A stretch of DNA of 64,000 nt from Agapanthus africanus (taxonomy: Eukaryota > Streptophyta > Magnoliopsida > Asparagales > Amaryllidaceae), in contig JASDDO010000028.1 in assembly GCA_030015575.1 (NCBI GenBank), positions 28,003,154 through 28,067,153 of the forward strand. Direction: 5' to 3'. Below the pieces are notes generated by a model. That model was not told the origin of the DNA. It made no database searches and saw only the letters and a program-made list of their open reading frames with translations. Made by a program: the position numbers and the translations under genes. Shown here in pieces: positions 1 to 13,710 of the stretch (positions are counted from its first letter, which is position 1; the number at the start of each line of letters is the position of its first letter).

Positions 1-1649
1 TGGGACGTCATCTCGTACGAACTCTTTACTCCACCTGCATCAATGTCGACTGATTCGGACTCGTCTCATCATGGCTACACGAACTGCGCTCCGACGGCTA
101 TGCTCGCATCTGGAGTCTCCCAAGCAGTGTCCCATCACGATATCCGAAAGATGTCGAACCATCCGATTGACTCGTCAGATCCTCATAATCCCCCAAGAGC
201 TCACATCTCGGGTACAGTTTAATAGTATCGAGTACATGCCACAGCGTCGGTGGTCCAGCCGTAGAAGGGCAAACCCAAGCCTCACTAATGGCGCCGAGGA
301 ACCGCCGCAAACTCGAAGGTTCAAAGGCTTTCACACGGTCATTAAGTCGAGTTAGGGTTTCATTCTTCTAGAGGGTCCATAGAATCACCTGCATGTCTTT
401 CCGTATACTTTAAACTTGGAAAATGGGCTCCTGACATTCGATCGTCTCTATCGACTCTCAACGAACCTGCATGAAGTCGTCTCTGGCTGGAAACAATCTA
501 TCTGATGACCTCGCATCGGTAAACGAACGAACCACATGTCCTAGTCATTTATCCTCAGGTGACTAGCGACTCGCTACATCTCTCTAAGAACATGCTTATG
601 CTGCAGTAGCTCCAACCATCTGGGCGATATCTTGTCATTTGCAGCAGCAACTGGCTCATACGCCTGTACGCCGAACAACGCCTCAATCCTCCAGGAAAGG
701 CAACACATTGGCGGTCATCTCTGAATCGGTCTGCTCTGGATCTGAGTAAGACTCTCCACACTGGAAATCTTCTACTCAACCGGGCCCGCTCCGGCGCAAA
801 AACCGGACGAATCACCTTCGTCTCTCAAATCGGGTAGACTAGCTATCATCCGTCTCATATCTGTCTGAAAGCTCCGGCAATCTCAGCTCGTAAGTTCCGA
901 AAGCAACATCCTGTCAATCTCAGCCACAGCTGGTCCATCTGTCTGCACGGTAGGCGACATCACAATCTCTGAGGTATGCTGTACATCAACAGTCCTCTCT
1001 CAACTGGCAGCTCTAACAATGGCCCGATCATCCGGTGCGAGACCAAGCACTCGCCTCCACTAGAGGTCACAATCACCAACACTAACTCGAGACGTTCCCA
1101 TGTCACCAGAAAACACAATGGTCGGCCCTCGTACCAGACGAGCTCACACCGGCCGTAACCCTAGCAGCAGCCCAAACTGCGCTCAAACATGGCGACAGGA
1201 ACCTCAATCGAGTATCAAAGAGAGCACATCAATGGCAAGAAAGGGAAACAACAGATCCAGAGTGGATACATGATCATAGGAAAGAACAGCATCAATAAGG
1301 GTATGATCATGAAACTAGTAGAATCGGGAATCTCAAATAGATGTATGATCCTGGATATAAGGAGAATCACTGATCTCGAAAAATATGCACAGCCTAAGGT
1401 TCCTTAAGCGGAGTGGCGTATCGTAAGTATGCCGCGGAACATACCAACGGTACGTCACTCTACTTTAGTCACCTATTCCATCAACCAAGGGTCATCCTAC
1501 GCGACGAAAGTTCGGGTCTAATACCCCCTCGACCAAGTCTAAGTTCCGTAAGGTCAAGCCTAAGTTCCGTATATATATAAACGCCCTAGGCTCCACATAG
1601 TCAAACTTAGACTCGAACCAAGGTCAACCTAGCGCTCTGATACCAACTT
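1..1649 (-). other. Partial internal region of element C, left unit
   Basis: This matches 7750-9398 almost base for base. It lies downstream of the LTR at 1650-5834 on the minus strand and starts with a PBS. Only short unrelated frames are present and no coding domain was recognised. The remainder lies left of the window. Confidence 0.75.
1631..1645 (-). promoter_or_regulatory. Primer binding site of C, left unit
   Basis: The minus strand reads TGGTATCAGAGCGCT four bases inside the LTR end at 1650. This is the common plant Ty3 primer site, complementary to the 3' end of initiator methionine tRNA. Confidence 0.85.
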
Positions 1650-4600
1650 TGTCACGACCCGAAAGAGCACGTGACTGGCCCTTGAACCATATGAAGCCTA
1701 TAGGACTCCATCTGATCCAAGTAAGCCAAAAGCCCAGAAATCTAAAACCATTTTTTTAGAATAAGTAAGGAAACTGGTTTAAAGAAGTGAAGAAAACATG
1801 TTTGAAATCAAGGTTTTTAAATAACTAAGCCGAAGGTGCGTTTTAAAAACAGTAAGTCTTTTCTAAGAATTTCGGCAGAGTTTCTTTTGTAAAACTGGCC
1901 CCGAATGGGGTACAACAAAATAACAATATATATGCAATGATAAAGGCATCCCCAAGTGGGAGCTAGCTCTTCGTCAATAGACGGTCACAACCACACATGC
2001 AACAATAATATACAACGCCAAGTGGCGAGGATCAAATCCAAAAGAAAGCTCAAAAGCAACAAGAAACCGCAATACTACTAAGCGCGACTCTAAGGTCGAA
2101 ATATACAACACTAAAGTCTAGGTCTGAAACAATATACAAGTTTTGGTTGATGGAAATTCTAGATACAATGAAATAAATAAATACAATGGTGGTTCTTGAA
2201 GCAAAAGAAACCACCTACCAAATGCAATTCACCCTCAAGGAAGCAATGTGCCAGAAATGCTGCAAGGAACCTGCACGGCAAAACCTGCAAGAACTGTGGC
2301 ACAACGGGGGTGAGTTGCCAACTCGTGAATAGAAATATCTACAAGCAGAAACCGAAAGCAAGACATAATCCTAGGTCAATACGATCAGTATAGAAAATCC
2401 TCAATATAAAACATGCAGCCTATAGCAAGGCTAGGGTAAATATCTAACCCGAGTGCAATCTCATGTGTCTGTGTCAGTGCCTCAGATAACAATATAGCAT
2501 ATGAATGAGATATGAATGCGAGAAAACAGAATACATTTACATGAAGCAACTGTTTTCATACTTTAGTGAGATTTCCCTTGTATTTTTAAAATGAGGTACC
2601 ATAATGAAATCAGCATAAAACTGTGCCTAGCATCGGCACAAACGAAATCCCAATATCTCGATATCTCAAAGTCTCAACCACAATATCTAGGGCACCGTCA
2701 GTCCAGACCGGCCCCTACCATCCATCTCAAGACCACGACGGTATCCTCCGGATATCCGACGCGTCGGGTAAAAATCACCGGTAGGTAGTGCTCCCCTGCC
2801 AGGCTCACATCGTCATCACCACGCGCTTCTTGCCCCGGGGTACCTTACCGGGTCCACCATGTACCCGAAACGGTTCATCCGTCTCCTCGAATCGGGTTTC
2901 CAAATCCATCAGCAAACTCATGGTGGACGACTCATACATCATGGGAAAACCGCACTTTTTATTTTAAAAGAGAGAATAAGATTATTTGTGCCTTTGCGGT
3001 TTTCCCCCAAATCCAGAAAATCTCATAGAAATCCAAATCCAAACCTCAATAGCACGTAAAATAATGAATATATGCATGAGAATCCATGAATGCGGCATAA
3101 CTATGAATAACAGTGTGCAGGAAGTAGAAGGTAATAACTACAATGTCTAATCTAGCATATAAGGCGAGTACACTTACAACCTGTCTAAATTATTAGCTAA
3201 CAACCTATATCAATGCAATAGTATTTCTAAAGTGTACGTGGCATGGCAATTACCGATGAAGATGTGTGTGAGCCGGCAAGTAAGTGTACGTGGTACATAC
3301 GCATCATCGGTAATGGTGCTGGTGTCCTATCAGCATGATATTAATAATGGAGTATGAAGCATAAAATAAGAATGCGATGCAAACCGAACCACAAAAAGGG
3401 AGTGGGAGCTGAAACTAGACGTAACCACAACTTATCTGCATTAATCTAATATAAGACCTACGAATGGTGCCTTTTGAAATAACACGAATCATGGTGTTTT
3501 GAAAATAGGGGCTACGGTGTTTTTATGAAAAGATACGTCGTTTTTGAAATATCCGTAGATTCCCTTGAGCTGTCTTTAAAAATACCCACGATTCGTCAGT
3601 TTTTGAAATAGGTAAGAAGTCTAAGCTACTCTAACAACTACACTAAACTATACGGCTGAACTAGCAAGCTGAACTACAGGTAAGGAAACCGCCTAACATC
3701 TGAGTCGATATATATAAATATATATAAGTCGGTGATCCCGCCTCAATAGTATCACGTACGATACAGTATATCATCTGACATCCTCGAGTCATGAGCACGG
3801 ATCTATCATCAATATAGGCTCGTACGGTAAATCGTCGTACGGCATCCCAATAGCTGGGTACGGGTCAACATCTCATTATCTCGTCACATAACAGGTATCA
3901 CTATCATCAGATCATATAGTCTGGGGGTACTACTCTATGTCTAGTACAAATCGATACCATCAATGAAGTATGCATGCGGGGGTAAACACATATCCCAAGC
4001 CCGCAAGAATCACATTTCGTATCCCAAAAACGAATCATATCAAATCACCGATCTCGCGGCACAAAGCCCACATCATCGACTCATCTCCAAAGTCATCCCA
4101 TATCATCAACCACAGTGCAAGTACAAGAAACACACAAGTGTATACGTGTGGGTGCAAATCTATCCTATGGTTCGCAATTAGGAGCTATGCTAGTTATTTC
4201 TACCCCTAACTAACCATACACACTATAGCTATCACACATATAACTATACTACATAGTACTAATTACGGACTGCGGGGGTGCTATACGCCATCCACCCGAC
4301 TTCCCCCTGTAGATATAATCTACTCACCTGTATCCTGCGTGTCGGTGTCGATGTCACCGTCATCTTCCGCATCGCCTCGGATCGTCGCGGTGTACCTACA
4401 CATATCACACGTATCGCATCGCATCAAAACCAAATCAACACTTGAAACGACACACTAAATCCAAAACGATACGCTAAAACCAACACGATACGCCAAAAGG
4501 CTTATAGGTTAGAACCTATGGTTAGCCTTCGCAAAACAACCCGGAATCACTCGATATAGACGTACAAACGTCACACGATCGAGATAACACACAAATATCA

Positions 4601-5834
4601 AAATCACCAAATCAAAATACGCAAAACCAAAACTAAACTCAAAGCAGCAACCCTAGAAAACGATCCCAGATTTCGTCTCAGGCCAAATCAGCTCAAATAA
4701 ACAACTCTAGGGTGCTATGCAGGGTGTACTTGAGCTACTGGACCAACCCCGAAGCAATCCACCTCAACTTGGCCGGCCACATCCATGAAAAAACCGGCCT
4801 GGCCGGCCCCCCTATCTCCAATGGGGTCCGTCTGGTCAGGGTGGCCTCCTATGGTCTCAATTGGGTCCCTGGTATTGCTACTTTTTCCTGGAAAAGTCTC
4901 AGTGTATTCCAGATTTCCTGGAAGCTTCAGGTTCTCAAAAACCGACATGAAAGTCCCGAAATTCCGTATTTTTAGTTTTCCAGTGGGTTGGTCTGGGTTT
5001 CTAGTCAATATAGGGTCTAAAGTCTCCATTAGAGTCCAATTGCATAGCCCTAACTCAAAATTACCCTAATCCTCTCTAGTTTTGCCCAAAGTGCACCAAT
5101 TCACCCGATATCGATATGAAACTTCAATTAAAGCCTAAACACAAGATTAAACACTCTAAATGTGAAGAAATTACCTCACAAGAGACTCATGAATCCTCAA
5201 CAGCACCAAAACACCACCTTTCTTGGTCCACCCTCTAGCTTGTGAGCTTGTGTGCATGTTTTGTGAAATGGAAGTGGGGTTTTGAGTTAGTTTTAGTGGT
5301 GTATTCTAGGGGGATTCAAAGAAGGAGGAAGAGGAAGAAGGGAGCAGCAGCAGGAGGAGGAGGATGAGGAGGGAGGGAAAATGATGGGAGGAAAAAGGCT
5401 AAGTCTCAAGGTCAAATGCAACCCATACCCCTCTCTCACCTACCCTCATTTCATTTCTTTTTCTTTTCTTTTCCTTTCTTTTAAATCCCTAATCCAAATC
5501 TTCTCACATCAATAGTAACCCCAAAAGAAAACCATGGCTAGAAAAATGTAACACAAGTCCAAAATGATATGTGCACAATTTTGCACACAAAGCCAAAAAT
5601 CCCGATTAGCGATTTTTAATCGCGATTAGCACTAAATTAGTTTCAAACTAATCACAAAAACTTAAAAATGTCATAATTCCAATAAATAACCCATTTTAAA
5701 ATTTTCCATAATTTTTCATAATTTTTCTCCATTTATTTGCATTAATTATTAATTTAATATTAAATAATCAATAAAATAATATTAAATCATAAAAATTCCC
5801 AAAATTAATATTTTATATTTTTCAAAATGTTACA
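1650..5834 (-). repeat. LTR of element C, shared by two units (4185 bp)
   Basis: On the minus strand it begins TGTAACATTTTG and ends GGGTCGTGACA. It has a PPT on one side and a PBS on the other, so it serves as the 3' LTR of one unit and the 5' LTR of the next. A TATATA-rich stretch near 3712-3730 could be a core promoter, which is a weak inference. Short open frames inside it (for example near 4712-5069) have no recognisable product. Confidence 0.85.
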
Positions 5835-5848
5835 ATCTACCCCCCTTA
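5835..5848 (-). other. Polypurine tract of C
   Basis: The minus strand reads AAGGGGGGTAGAT directly before the LTR start TGTAACA. The upstream context, a GGGGACCGAATTTC-like stretch, is typical of Tekay/Del-type chromoviruses. Confidence 0.8.
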
Positions 5849-8800
5849 TAGAAATTCGGTCCCCGAATTTAAATTTAAACCCCCACTACTAAAACAATTC
5901 CAGTAATAATCCATTTTGTCTGGGCTCCGAAAATAGCAATGCATAAAACAATCGTTGCGCAACGCAATGCGCATGAAAAATGAGCATATAACTCAAATCA
6001 GAACTCCGTCAAGCATCCCGCAATCATCGGAGTCATGGGGAAGACATCAATACCAAATCCAAAGCAAAACCAATATGATATAACTCGAAACTATACATGT
6101 AAAATATATTCTGGTACTGTCCTCTGACTAGTCCTGCTCAGTACGAAAACACATAGCAATATCATAAAAACGTACTGCTCTATAAGAAAAATCAATCCCA
6201 AACTACATATATGAGAATACCCTATGCGTCTGGTGCGCAAGGAATCAAAATCCATATATGTGTCAAACAGGTATACAAAACAACATCTGGGTGCAACGGG
6301 TGTGCACGAAACATCTATCGTAGGCAACGTGTGTGCCTGACAGAAAAATCAGGTGCATGACATGCACGAAGAATCCCGATTTAGTGCATCTGGCGTGCAC
6401 CAAAATCGTATAACAAAACACTAAAGGTGCATGAAAACCACACTGGAAGTGCAAATCAAATCACTGCATACGGTAGGCATGAAATCTCAATCAATATCTC
6501 AAATGTAATAACTCTGCGCAAAATATATAAATATCCAGTGGGTGCATGAAACCAATATCCTGAAACTCAGTCATCAAAACTAAATCATGCAACAGAATGC
6601 CCAAAATACCGAAATCCAAAATGACGGATACGTGATGACCGAATCACAAAATCACAAATCATAAATACCGTCGTCGGTAGTTCCTCCTTCGAGGTCGAGA
6701 AGGAGTCGGTGCATCCACTGCTAGCAGCGCAGGATATCTACTTGTCTCTTGCTCACGGTCTGGCGTCCTCTGACTCTGGGTCCTTATCTTCTTTGCGGAT
6801 TTCCTATCTCGCGGTCAATCGGCTCATCGGCCCTGTCAGGTGTGCTAATGGGGACGATTCCGTTCTGGCACTTCTCTGGTCACCTCTCGGTCAAACCTCA
6901 CGACCACTCGTAAGGCAGCATATCACTGGAGTCGGCCTCTGGCTCTCTGAATGCACGTCACACATCCGATCCTGGGTGCAAGCATCGTTGCAGCAATGTC
7001 CGGGAAGGAATCCTGCTCAGGGTCTCCTCCAATCATGCCTAAGCCGAACTGTACGAAGGCTGGTACTCTTGCGTAATCTCCTTTCGCTCAATAGACATCG
7101 GTGTCCTTAGCACAATATTTCTCGGAATCTGGTTGTATCCCAATGCCTCTGTAAGCATGTCTGACCTCTGGCCTCGACGGAAAGTAATGACAGCTCGTCA
7201 GCGTCTCGCTCGAACCTCTGGTTCCACCTGTCTCTATCGTCGTCCACTATGACGTCACGCCAAGCTACTATGCACTGCACTGTTCTCGGACACGGTCTAT
7301 CTGAAGTCTCTCGCACGGACTCAAAGTCGCGTACTCTGTAGCTTCATCATTCTGTAGCAGATGTCAGGCCGAACTGGTCCTCGGGAACGCGTCCTAACCA
7401 TCGGAGGAATACTCATCACTCGTCCGTCCTTGATCAAATCGCAACGTATCTGGGTAAGTTCCTTTATCCGAACCTGGTCAACTACCTTGTCGACAAGGCT
7501 GAACTCTGTCTTGCCGGGTGCGCGCAATACGACCACTCCTGGTCCAGGTCTTCTCGTATTGTTTCCCGAAGGGTCCTATCGAGGTTTCTTCCTCAAATCT
7601 CAATCCTGCCGAAATGCCCGGAAGTCATCATCCAATGCTGAAGCTAAAGCTTATTCCGGAACGGCTGCATACTTATCGCGCTTCTTTCTGGAAAATATAT
7701 CCATATACCACGCCTCTGGGTGCGTATCACATCTCTGATGTCAGCGGAGTGGGACGTCATCTCGTACGAACTCTTTACTCCACCTGCATCAATGTCGACT
7801 GATTCGGACTCGTCTCATCATGGCTACACGAACTGCGCTCCGACGGCTATGCTCGCATCTGGAGTCTCCCAAGCAGTGTCCCATCACGATATCCGAAAGA
7901 TGTCGAACCATCCGATTGACTCGTCAGATCCTCATAATCCCCCAAGAGCTCACATCTCGGGTACAGTTTAATAGTATCGAGTACATGCCACAGCGTCGGT
8001 GGTCCAGCCGTAGAAGGGCAAACCAAGCCTCACTAATGGCGCCGAGGAACCGCCGCAAACTCGAAGGTTCAAAGGCTTTCACACGGTCATTAAGTCGAGT
8101 TAGGGTTTCATTCTTCTAGAGGGTCCATAGAATCACCTGCATGTCTTTCCGTATACTTTAAACTTGGAAAATGGGCTCCTGACATTCGATCGTCTCTATC
8201 GACTCTCAACGAACCTGCATGAAGTCGTCTCTGGCTGGAAACAATCTATCTGATGACCTCGCATCGGTAAACGAACGAACCACATGTCCTAGTCATTTAT
8301 CCTCAGGTGACTAGCGACTCGCTACATCTCTCTAAGAACATGCTTATGCTGCAGTAGCTCCAACCATCTGGGCGATATCTTGTCATTTGCAGCAGCAACT
8401 GGCTCATACGCCTGTACGCCGAACAACGCCTCAATCCTCCAGGAAAGGCAACACATTGGCGGTCATCTCTGAATCGGTCTGCTCTGGATCTGAGTAAGAC
8501 TCTCCACACTGGAAATCTTCTACTCAACCGGGCCCGCTCCGGCGCAAAAACCGGACGAATCACCTTCGTCTCTCAAATCGGGTAGAACTAGCTATCATCC
8601 GTCTCATATCTGTCTGAAAGCTCCGGCAATCTCAGCTCGTAAGTTCCGAAAGCAACATCCTGTCAATCTCAGCCACAGCTGGTCCATCTGTCTGCACGGT
8701 AGGCGACATCACAATCTCTGAGGTATGCTGTACATCAACAGTCCTCTCTCAACTGGCAGCTCTAACAATGGCCCGATCATCCGGTGCGAGACCAAGCACT

Positions 8801-9379
8801 CGCCTCCACTAGAGGTCACAATCACCAACACTAACTCGAGACGTTCCCATGTCACCAGAAAACACAATGGTCGGCCCTCGTACCAGACGAGCTCACACCG
8901 GCCGTAACCCTAGCAGCAGCCCAAACTGCGCTCAAACATGGCGACAGGAACCTCAATCGAGTATCAAAGAGAGCACATCAATGGCAAGAAAGGGAAACAA
9001 CAGATCCAGAGTGGATACATGATCATAGGAAAGAACAGCATCAATAAGGGTATGATCATGAAACTAGTAGAATCGGGAATCTCAAATAGATGTATGATCC
9101 TGGATATAAGGAGAATCACTGATCTCGAAAAATATGCACAGCCTAAGGTTCCTTAAGCGGAGTGGCGTATCGTAAGTATGCCGCGGAACATACCAACGGT
9201 ACGTCACTCTACTTTAGTCACCTATTCCATCAACCAAGGGTCATCCTACGCGACGAAAGTTCGGGTCTAATACCCCCTCGACCAAGTCTAAGTTCCGTAA
9301 GGTCAAGCCTAAGTTCCGTATATATATAAACGCCCTAGGCTCCACATAGTCAAACTTAGACTCGAACCAAGGTCAACCT

Positions 9380-9394
9380 AGCGCTCTGATACCA
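9380..9394 (-). promoter_or_regulatory. Primer binding site of C, right unit
   Basis: Same TGGTATCAGAGCGCT motif as at 1631-1645, four bases from the LTR end at 9399. Confidence 0.85.
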
Positions 9395-9398
9395 ACTT

Positions 9399-12300
9399 TG
9401 TCACGACCCGAAAGAGCACGTGACTGGCCCTTGAACCATATGAAGCCTATAGGACTCCATCTGATCCAAGTAAGCCAAAAGCCCAGAAATCTAAAACCAT
9501 TTTTTTAGAATAAGTAAGGAAACTGGTTTAAAGAAGTGAAGAAAACATGTTTGAAATCAAGGTTTTTAAATAACTAAGCCGAAGGTGCGTTTTAAAAACA
9601 GTAAGTCTTTTCTAAGAATTTCGGCAGAGTTTCTTTTGTAAAACTGGCCCCGAATGGGGTACAACAAAATAACAATATATATGCAATGATAAAGGCATCC
9701 CCAAGTGGGAGCTAGCTCTTCGTCAATAGACGGTCACAACCACACATGCAACAATAATATACAACGCCAAGTGGCGAGGATCAAATCCAAAAGAAAGCTC
9801 AAAAGCAACAAGAAACCGCAATACTACTAAGCGCGGACTCTAAGGTCGAAATATACAACACTAAAGTCTAGGTCTGAAACAATATACAAGTTTTGGTTGA
9901 TGGAAATTCTAGATACAATGAAATAAATAAATACAATGGTGGTTCTTGAAGCAAAAGAAACCACCTACCAAATGCAATTCACCCTCAAGGAAGCAATGTG
10001 CCAGAAATGCTGCAAGGAACCTGCACGGCAAAACCTGCAAGAACTGTGGCACAACGGGGGTGAGTTGCCAACTCGTGAATAGAAATATCTACAAGCAGAA
10101 ACCGAAAGCAAGACATAATCCTAGGTCAATACGATCAGTATAGAAAATCCTCAATATAAAACATGCAGCCTATAGCAAGGCTAGGGTAAATATCTAACCC
10201 GAGTGCAATCTCATGTGTCTGTGTCAGTGCCTCAGATAACAATATAGCATATGAATGAGATATGAATGCGAGAAAACAGAATACATTTACATGAAGCAAC
10301 TGTTTTCATACTTTAGTGAGATTTCCCTTGTATTTTTAAAATGAGGTACCATAATGAAATCAGCATAAAACTGTGCCTAGCATCGGCACAAACGAAATCC
10401 CAATATCTCGATATCTCAAAGTCTCAACCACAATATCTAGGGCACCGTCAGTCCAGACCGGCCCCTACCATCCATCTCAAGACCACGACGGTATCCTCCG
10501 GATATCCGACCGCGTCGGGTAAAAATCACCGGTAGGTAGTGCTCCCCTGCCAGGCTCACATCGTCATCACCACGCGCTTCTTGCCCCGGGGTACCTTACC
10601 GGGTCCACCATGTACCCGAAACGGTTCATCCGTCTCCTCGAATCGGGTTTCCAAATCCATCAGCAAACTCATGGTGGACGACTCATACATCATGGGAAAA
10701 CCGCACTTTTTATTTTAAAAGAGAGAATAAGATTATTTGTGCCTTTGCGGTTTTCCCCCAAATCCAGAAAATCTCATAGAAATCCAAATCCAAACCTCAA
10801 TAGCACGTAAAATAATGAATATATGCATGAGAATCCATGAATGCGGCATAACTATGAATAACAGTGTGCAGGAAGTAGAAGGTAATAACTACAATGTCTA
10901 ATCTAGCATATAAGGCGAGTACACTTACAACCTGTCTAAATTATTAGCTAACAACCTATATCAATGCAATAGTATTTCTAAAGTGTACGTGGCATGGCAA
11001 TTACCGATGAAGATGTGTGTGAGCCGGCAAGTAAGTGTACGTGGTACATACGCATCATCGGTAATGGTGCTGGTGTCCTATCAGCATGATATTAATAATG
11101 GAGTATGAAGCATAAAATAAGAATGCGATGCAAACCGAACCACAAAAAGGGAGTGGGAGCTGAAACTAGACGTAACCACAACTTATCTGCATTAATCTAA
11201 TATAAGACCTACGAATGGTGCCTTTTGAAATAACACGAATCATGGTGTTTTGAAAATAGGGGCTACGGTGTTTTTATGAAAAGATACGTCGTTTTTGAAA
11301 TATCCGTAGATTCCCTTGAGCTGTCTTTAAAAATACCCACGATTCGTCAGTTTTTGAAATAGGTAAGAAGTCTAAGCTACTCTAAACTACACTAAACTAT
11401 ACGGCTGAACTAGCAAGCTGAACTACAGGTAAGGAAACCGCCTAACATCTGAGTCGATATATATAAATATATATAAGTCGGTGATCCCGCCTCAATAGTA
11501 TCACGTACGATACAGTATATCATCTGACATCCTCGAGTCATGAGCACGGATCTATCATCAATATAGGCTCGTACGGTAAATCGTCGTACGGCATCCCAAT
11601 AGCTGGGTACGGGTCAACATCTCATTATCTCGTCACATAACAGGTATCACTATCATCAGATCATATAGTCTGGGGGTACTACTCTATGTCTAGTACAAAT
11701 CGATACCATCAATGAAGTATGCATGCGGGGGTAAACACATATCCCAAGCCCGCAAGAATCACATTTCGTATCCCAAAAACGAATCATATCAAATCACCGA
11801 TCTCGCGGCACAAAGCCCACATCATCGACTCATCTCCAAAGTCATCCCATATCATCAACCACAGTGCAAGTACAAGAAACACACAAGTGTATACGTGTGG
11901 GTGCAAATCTATCCTATGGTTCGCAATTAGGAGCTATGCTAGTTATTTCTACCCCTAACTAACCATACACACTATAGCTATCACACATATAACTATACTA
12001 CATAGTACTAATTACGGACTGCGGGGGTGCTATACGCCATCCACCCGACTTCCCCCTGTAGATATAATCTACTCACCTGTATCCTGCGTGTCGGTGTCGA
12101 TGTCACCGTCATCTTCCGCATCGCCTCGGATCGTCGCGGTGTACCTACACATATCACACGTATCGCATCGCATCAAAACCAAATCAACACTTGAAACGAC
12201 ACACTAAATCCAAAACGATACGCTAAAACCAACACGATACGCCAAAAGGCTTATAGGTTAGAACCTATGGTTAGCCTTCGCAAAACAACCCGGAATCACT

Positions 12301-13576
12301 CGATATAGACGTACAAACGTCACACGATCGAGATAACACACAAATATCAAAATCACCAAATCAAAATACGCAAAACCAAAACTAAACTCAAAGCAGCAAC
12401 CCTAGAAAACGATCCCAGATTTCGTCTCAGGCCAAATCAGCTCAAATAAACAACTCTAGGGTGCTATGCAGGGTGTACTTGAGCTACTGGACCAACCCCG
12501 AAGCAATCCACCTCAACTTGGCCGGCCACATCCATGAAAAAACCGGCCTGGCCGGCCCCCCTATCTCCAATGGGGTCCGTCTGGTCAGGGTGGCCTCCTA
12601 TGGTCTCAATTGGGTCCCTGGTATTGCTACTTTTTCCTGGAAAAGTCTCAGTGTATTCCAGATTTCCCTGGAAGCTTCAGGTTCTCAAAAACCGACATGA
12701 AAGTCCCGAAATTCCGTATTTTTAGTTTTCCAGTGGGTTGGTCTGGGTTTCTAGTCAATATAGGGTCTAAAGTCTCCATTAGAGTCCAATTGCATAGCCC
12801 TAACTCAAAATTACCCTAATCCTCTCTAGTTTTGCCCAAAGTGCACCAATTCACCCGATATCGATATGAAACTTCAATTAAAGCCTAAACACAAGATTAA
12901 ACACTCTAAATGTGAAGAAATTACCTCACAAGAGACTCATGAATCCTCAACAGCACCAAAACACCACCTTTCTTGGTCCACCCTCTAGCTTGTGAGCTTG
13001 TGTGCATGTTTTGTGAAATGGAAGTGGGGTTTTGAGTTAGTTTTAGTGGTGTATTCTAGGGGGATTCAAAGAAGGAGGAAGAGGAAGAAGGGAGCAGCAG
13101 CAGGAGGAGGAGGATGAGGAGGGAGGGAAAATGATGGGAGGAAAAAGGCTAAGTCTCAAGGTCAAATGCAACCCATACCCCTCTCTCACCTACCCTCATT
13201 TCATTTCTTTTTCTTTTCTTTTCCCTTTCTTTTAAATCCCTAATCCAAATCTTCTCACATCAATAGTAACCCCAAAAGAAAACCATGGCTAGAAAAATGT
13301 AACACAAGTCCAAAATGATATGTGCACAATTTTGCACACAAAGCCAAAAATCCCGATTAGCGATTTTTAATCGCGATTAGCACTAAATTAGTTTCAAACT
13401 AATCAAAAAAACTTAAAAATGTCATAATTCCAATAAATAACCCATTTTAAAATTTTCCATAATTTTTCTCCATTTATTTGCATTAATTATTAATTTAATA
13501 TTAAAATAATCAATAAAATAATATTAAATCATAAAAATTCCCAAAATTAATATTTTATATTTTTCAAAATGTTACA
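9399..13576 (-). repeat. 5' LTR of the C array (4178 bp)
   Basis: Nearly identical to 1650-5834. On the minus strand it begins TGTAACA at 13576. The next bases to the right (atgtgactgctggtcacg) match the LTR of element D near 37076, so D's LTR was the target. The expected 5-bp target duplication (atgtg) cannot be checked because the array's other end is outside the window. Confidence 0.85.
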
Positions 13577-13659
13577 ATGTGACTGCTGGTCACGTGTAAG
13601 CACGTGACCCTTTTCTGAAGCCTTTTCCATAAGCTTTTCTGATTTTAAATCAGGAAATA
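13577..13659 (-). repeat. Start of D's 3' LTR, cut by element C
   Basis: These 83 bp match the outer end of D's 5' LTR at 37078-37160 with only a few differences, including the GGTCACGTG...CACGTGACC dyad and the ATTTTAAAT stretch. The rest of the LTR must lie beyond the C array, left of the window. Confidence 0.8.
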
Positions 13660-13710
13660 AATGCCCCCACAGCGTTGTTCTCACGTGTCCACACGTGAGT
13701 GCAACGCTGT
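13660..13710 (-). promoter_or_regulatory. D polypurine tract with an abutting long palindrome
   Basis: The minus strand reads GTGGGGGCATT directly before the LTR. Next to it, 13669-13710 is a near-perfect palindrome: outer arms ACAGCGTTG / CAACGCTGT, a 3-nt break on each side, then TCACGTGT-CC-ACACGTGA in the centre. The inner part is two G-boxes (CACGTG) 4 bp apart. B has a hairpin of the same shape at its own PPT (56370-56414). Confidence 0.75.

Larger units (their letters stand above)
5835..9398 (-). other. Complete internal region of element C, no recognised genes
   Basis: This 3564-bp region lies between two C LTRs. Six-frame reading gives only short frames, the longest about 133 codons, and none resembles gag, protease, RT, RNase H or integrase. 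At this size and with 4-kb LTRs the element matches the LARD type, mobilised in trans by a relative. A coding ancestor decayed beyond recognition by eye is an alternative. Confidence 0.7.
1..13576 (-). mobile_element. Tandem array of a long-LTR non-coding Ty3 element (element C)
   Basis: Reading left to right the order is partial internal (1-1649), LTR (1650-5834), internal (5835-9398), LTR (9399-13576). The period is 7749 bp and the units are nearly identical, differing mostly by about ten short indels. The LTRs run TGTAACA...TGACA on the minus strand. A TGGTATCAGAGC primer binding site follows each LTR and a G-rich polypurine tract precedes the LTR at 5834. The PPT-LTR junction resembles Tekay/Del chromoviruses, which is a family inference. 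No gag or pol domain was recognised, so the element looks non-autonomous, like the barley LARDs with their LTRs above 4 kb. The right end lies in the 3' LTR of element D; the left end is outside the window. Confidence 0.8.

Noticed and set aside
1631-1645. Fragment of a tRNA gene
   Set aside because: Short match to a tRNA 3' end only, placed exactly as a PBS next to an LTR.
6709-7110. 133-codon ORF in element C as a gene
   Set aside because: On the strand opposite the element, no recognised domain, in a region with no other coding sign.
1-13576. Two independent insertions of element C
   Set aside because: The middle LTR joins internal sequence on both sides without a target duplication, so it is one tandem structure.
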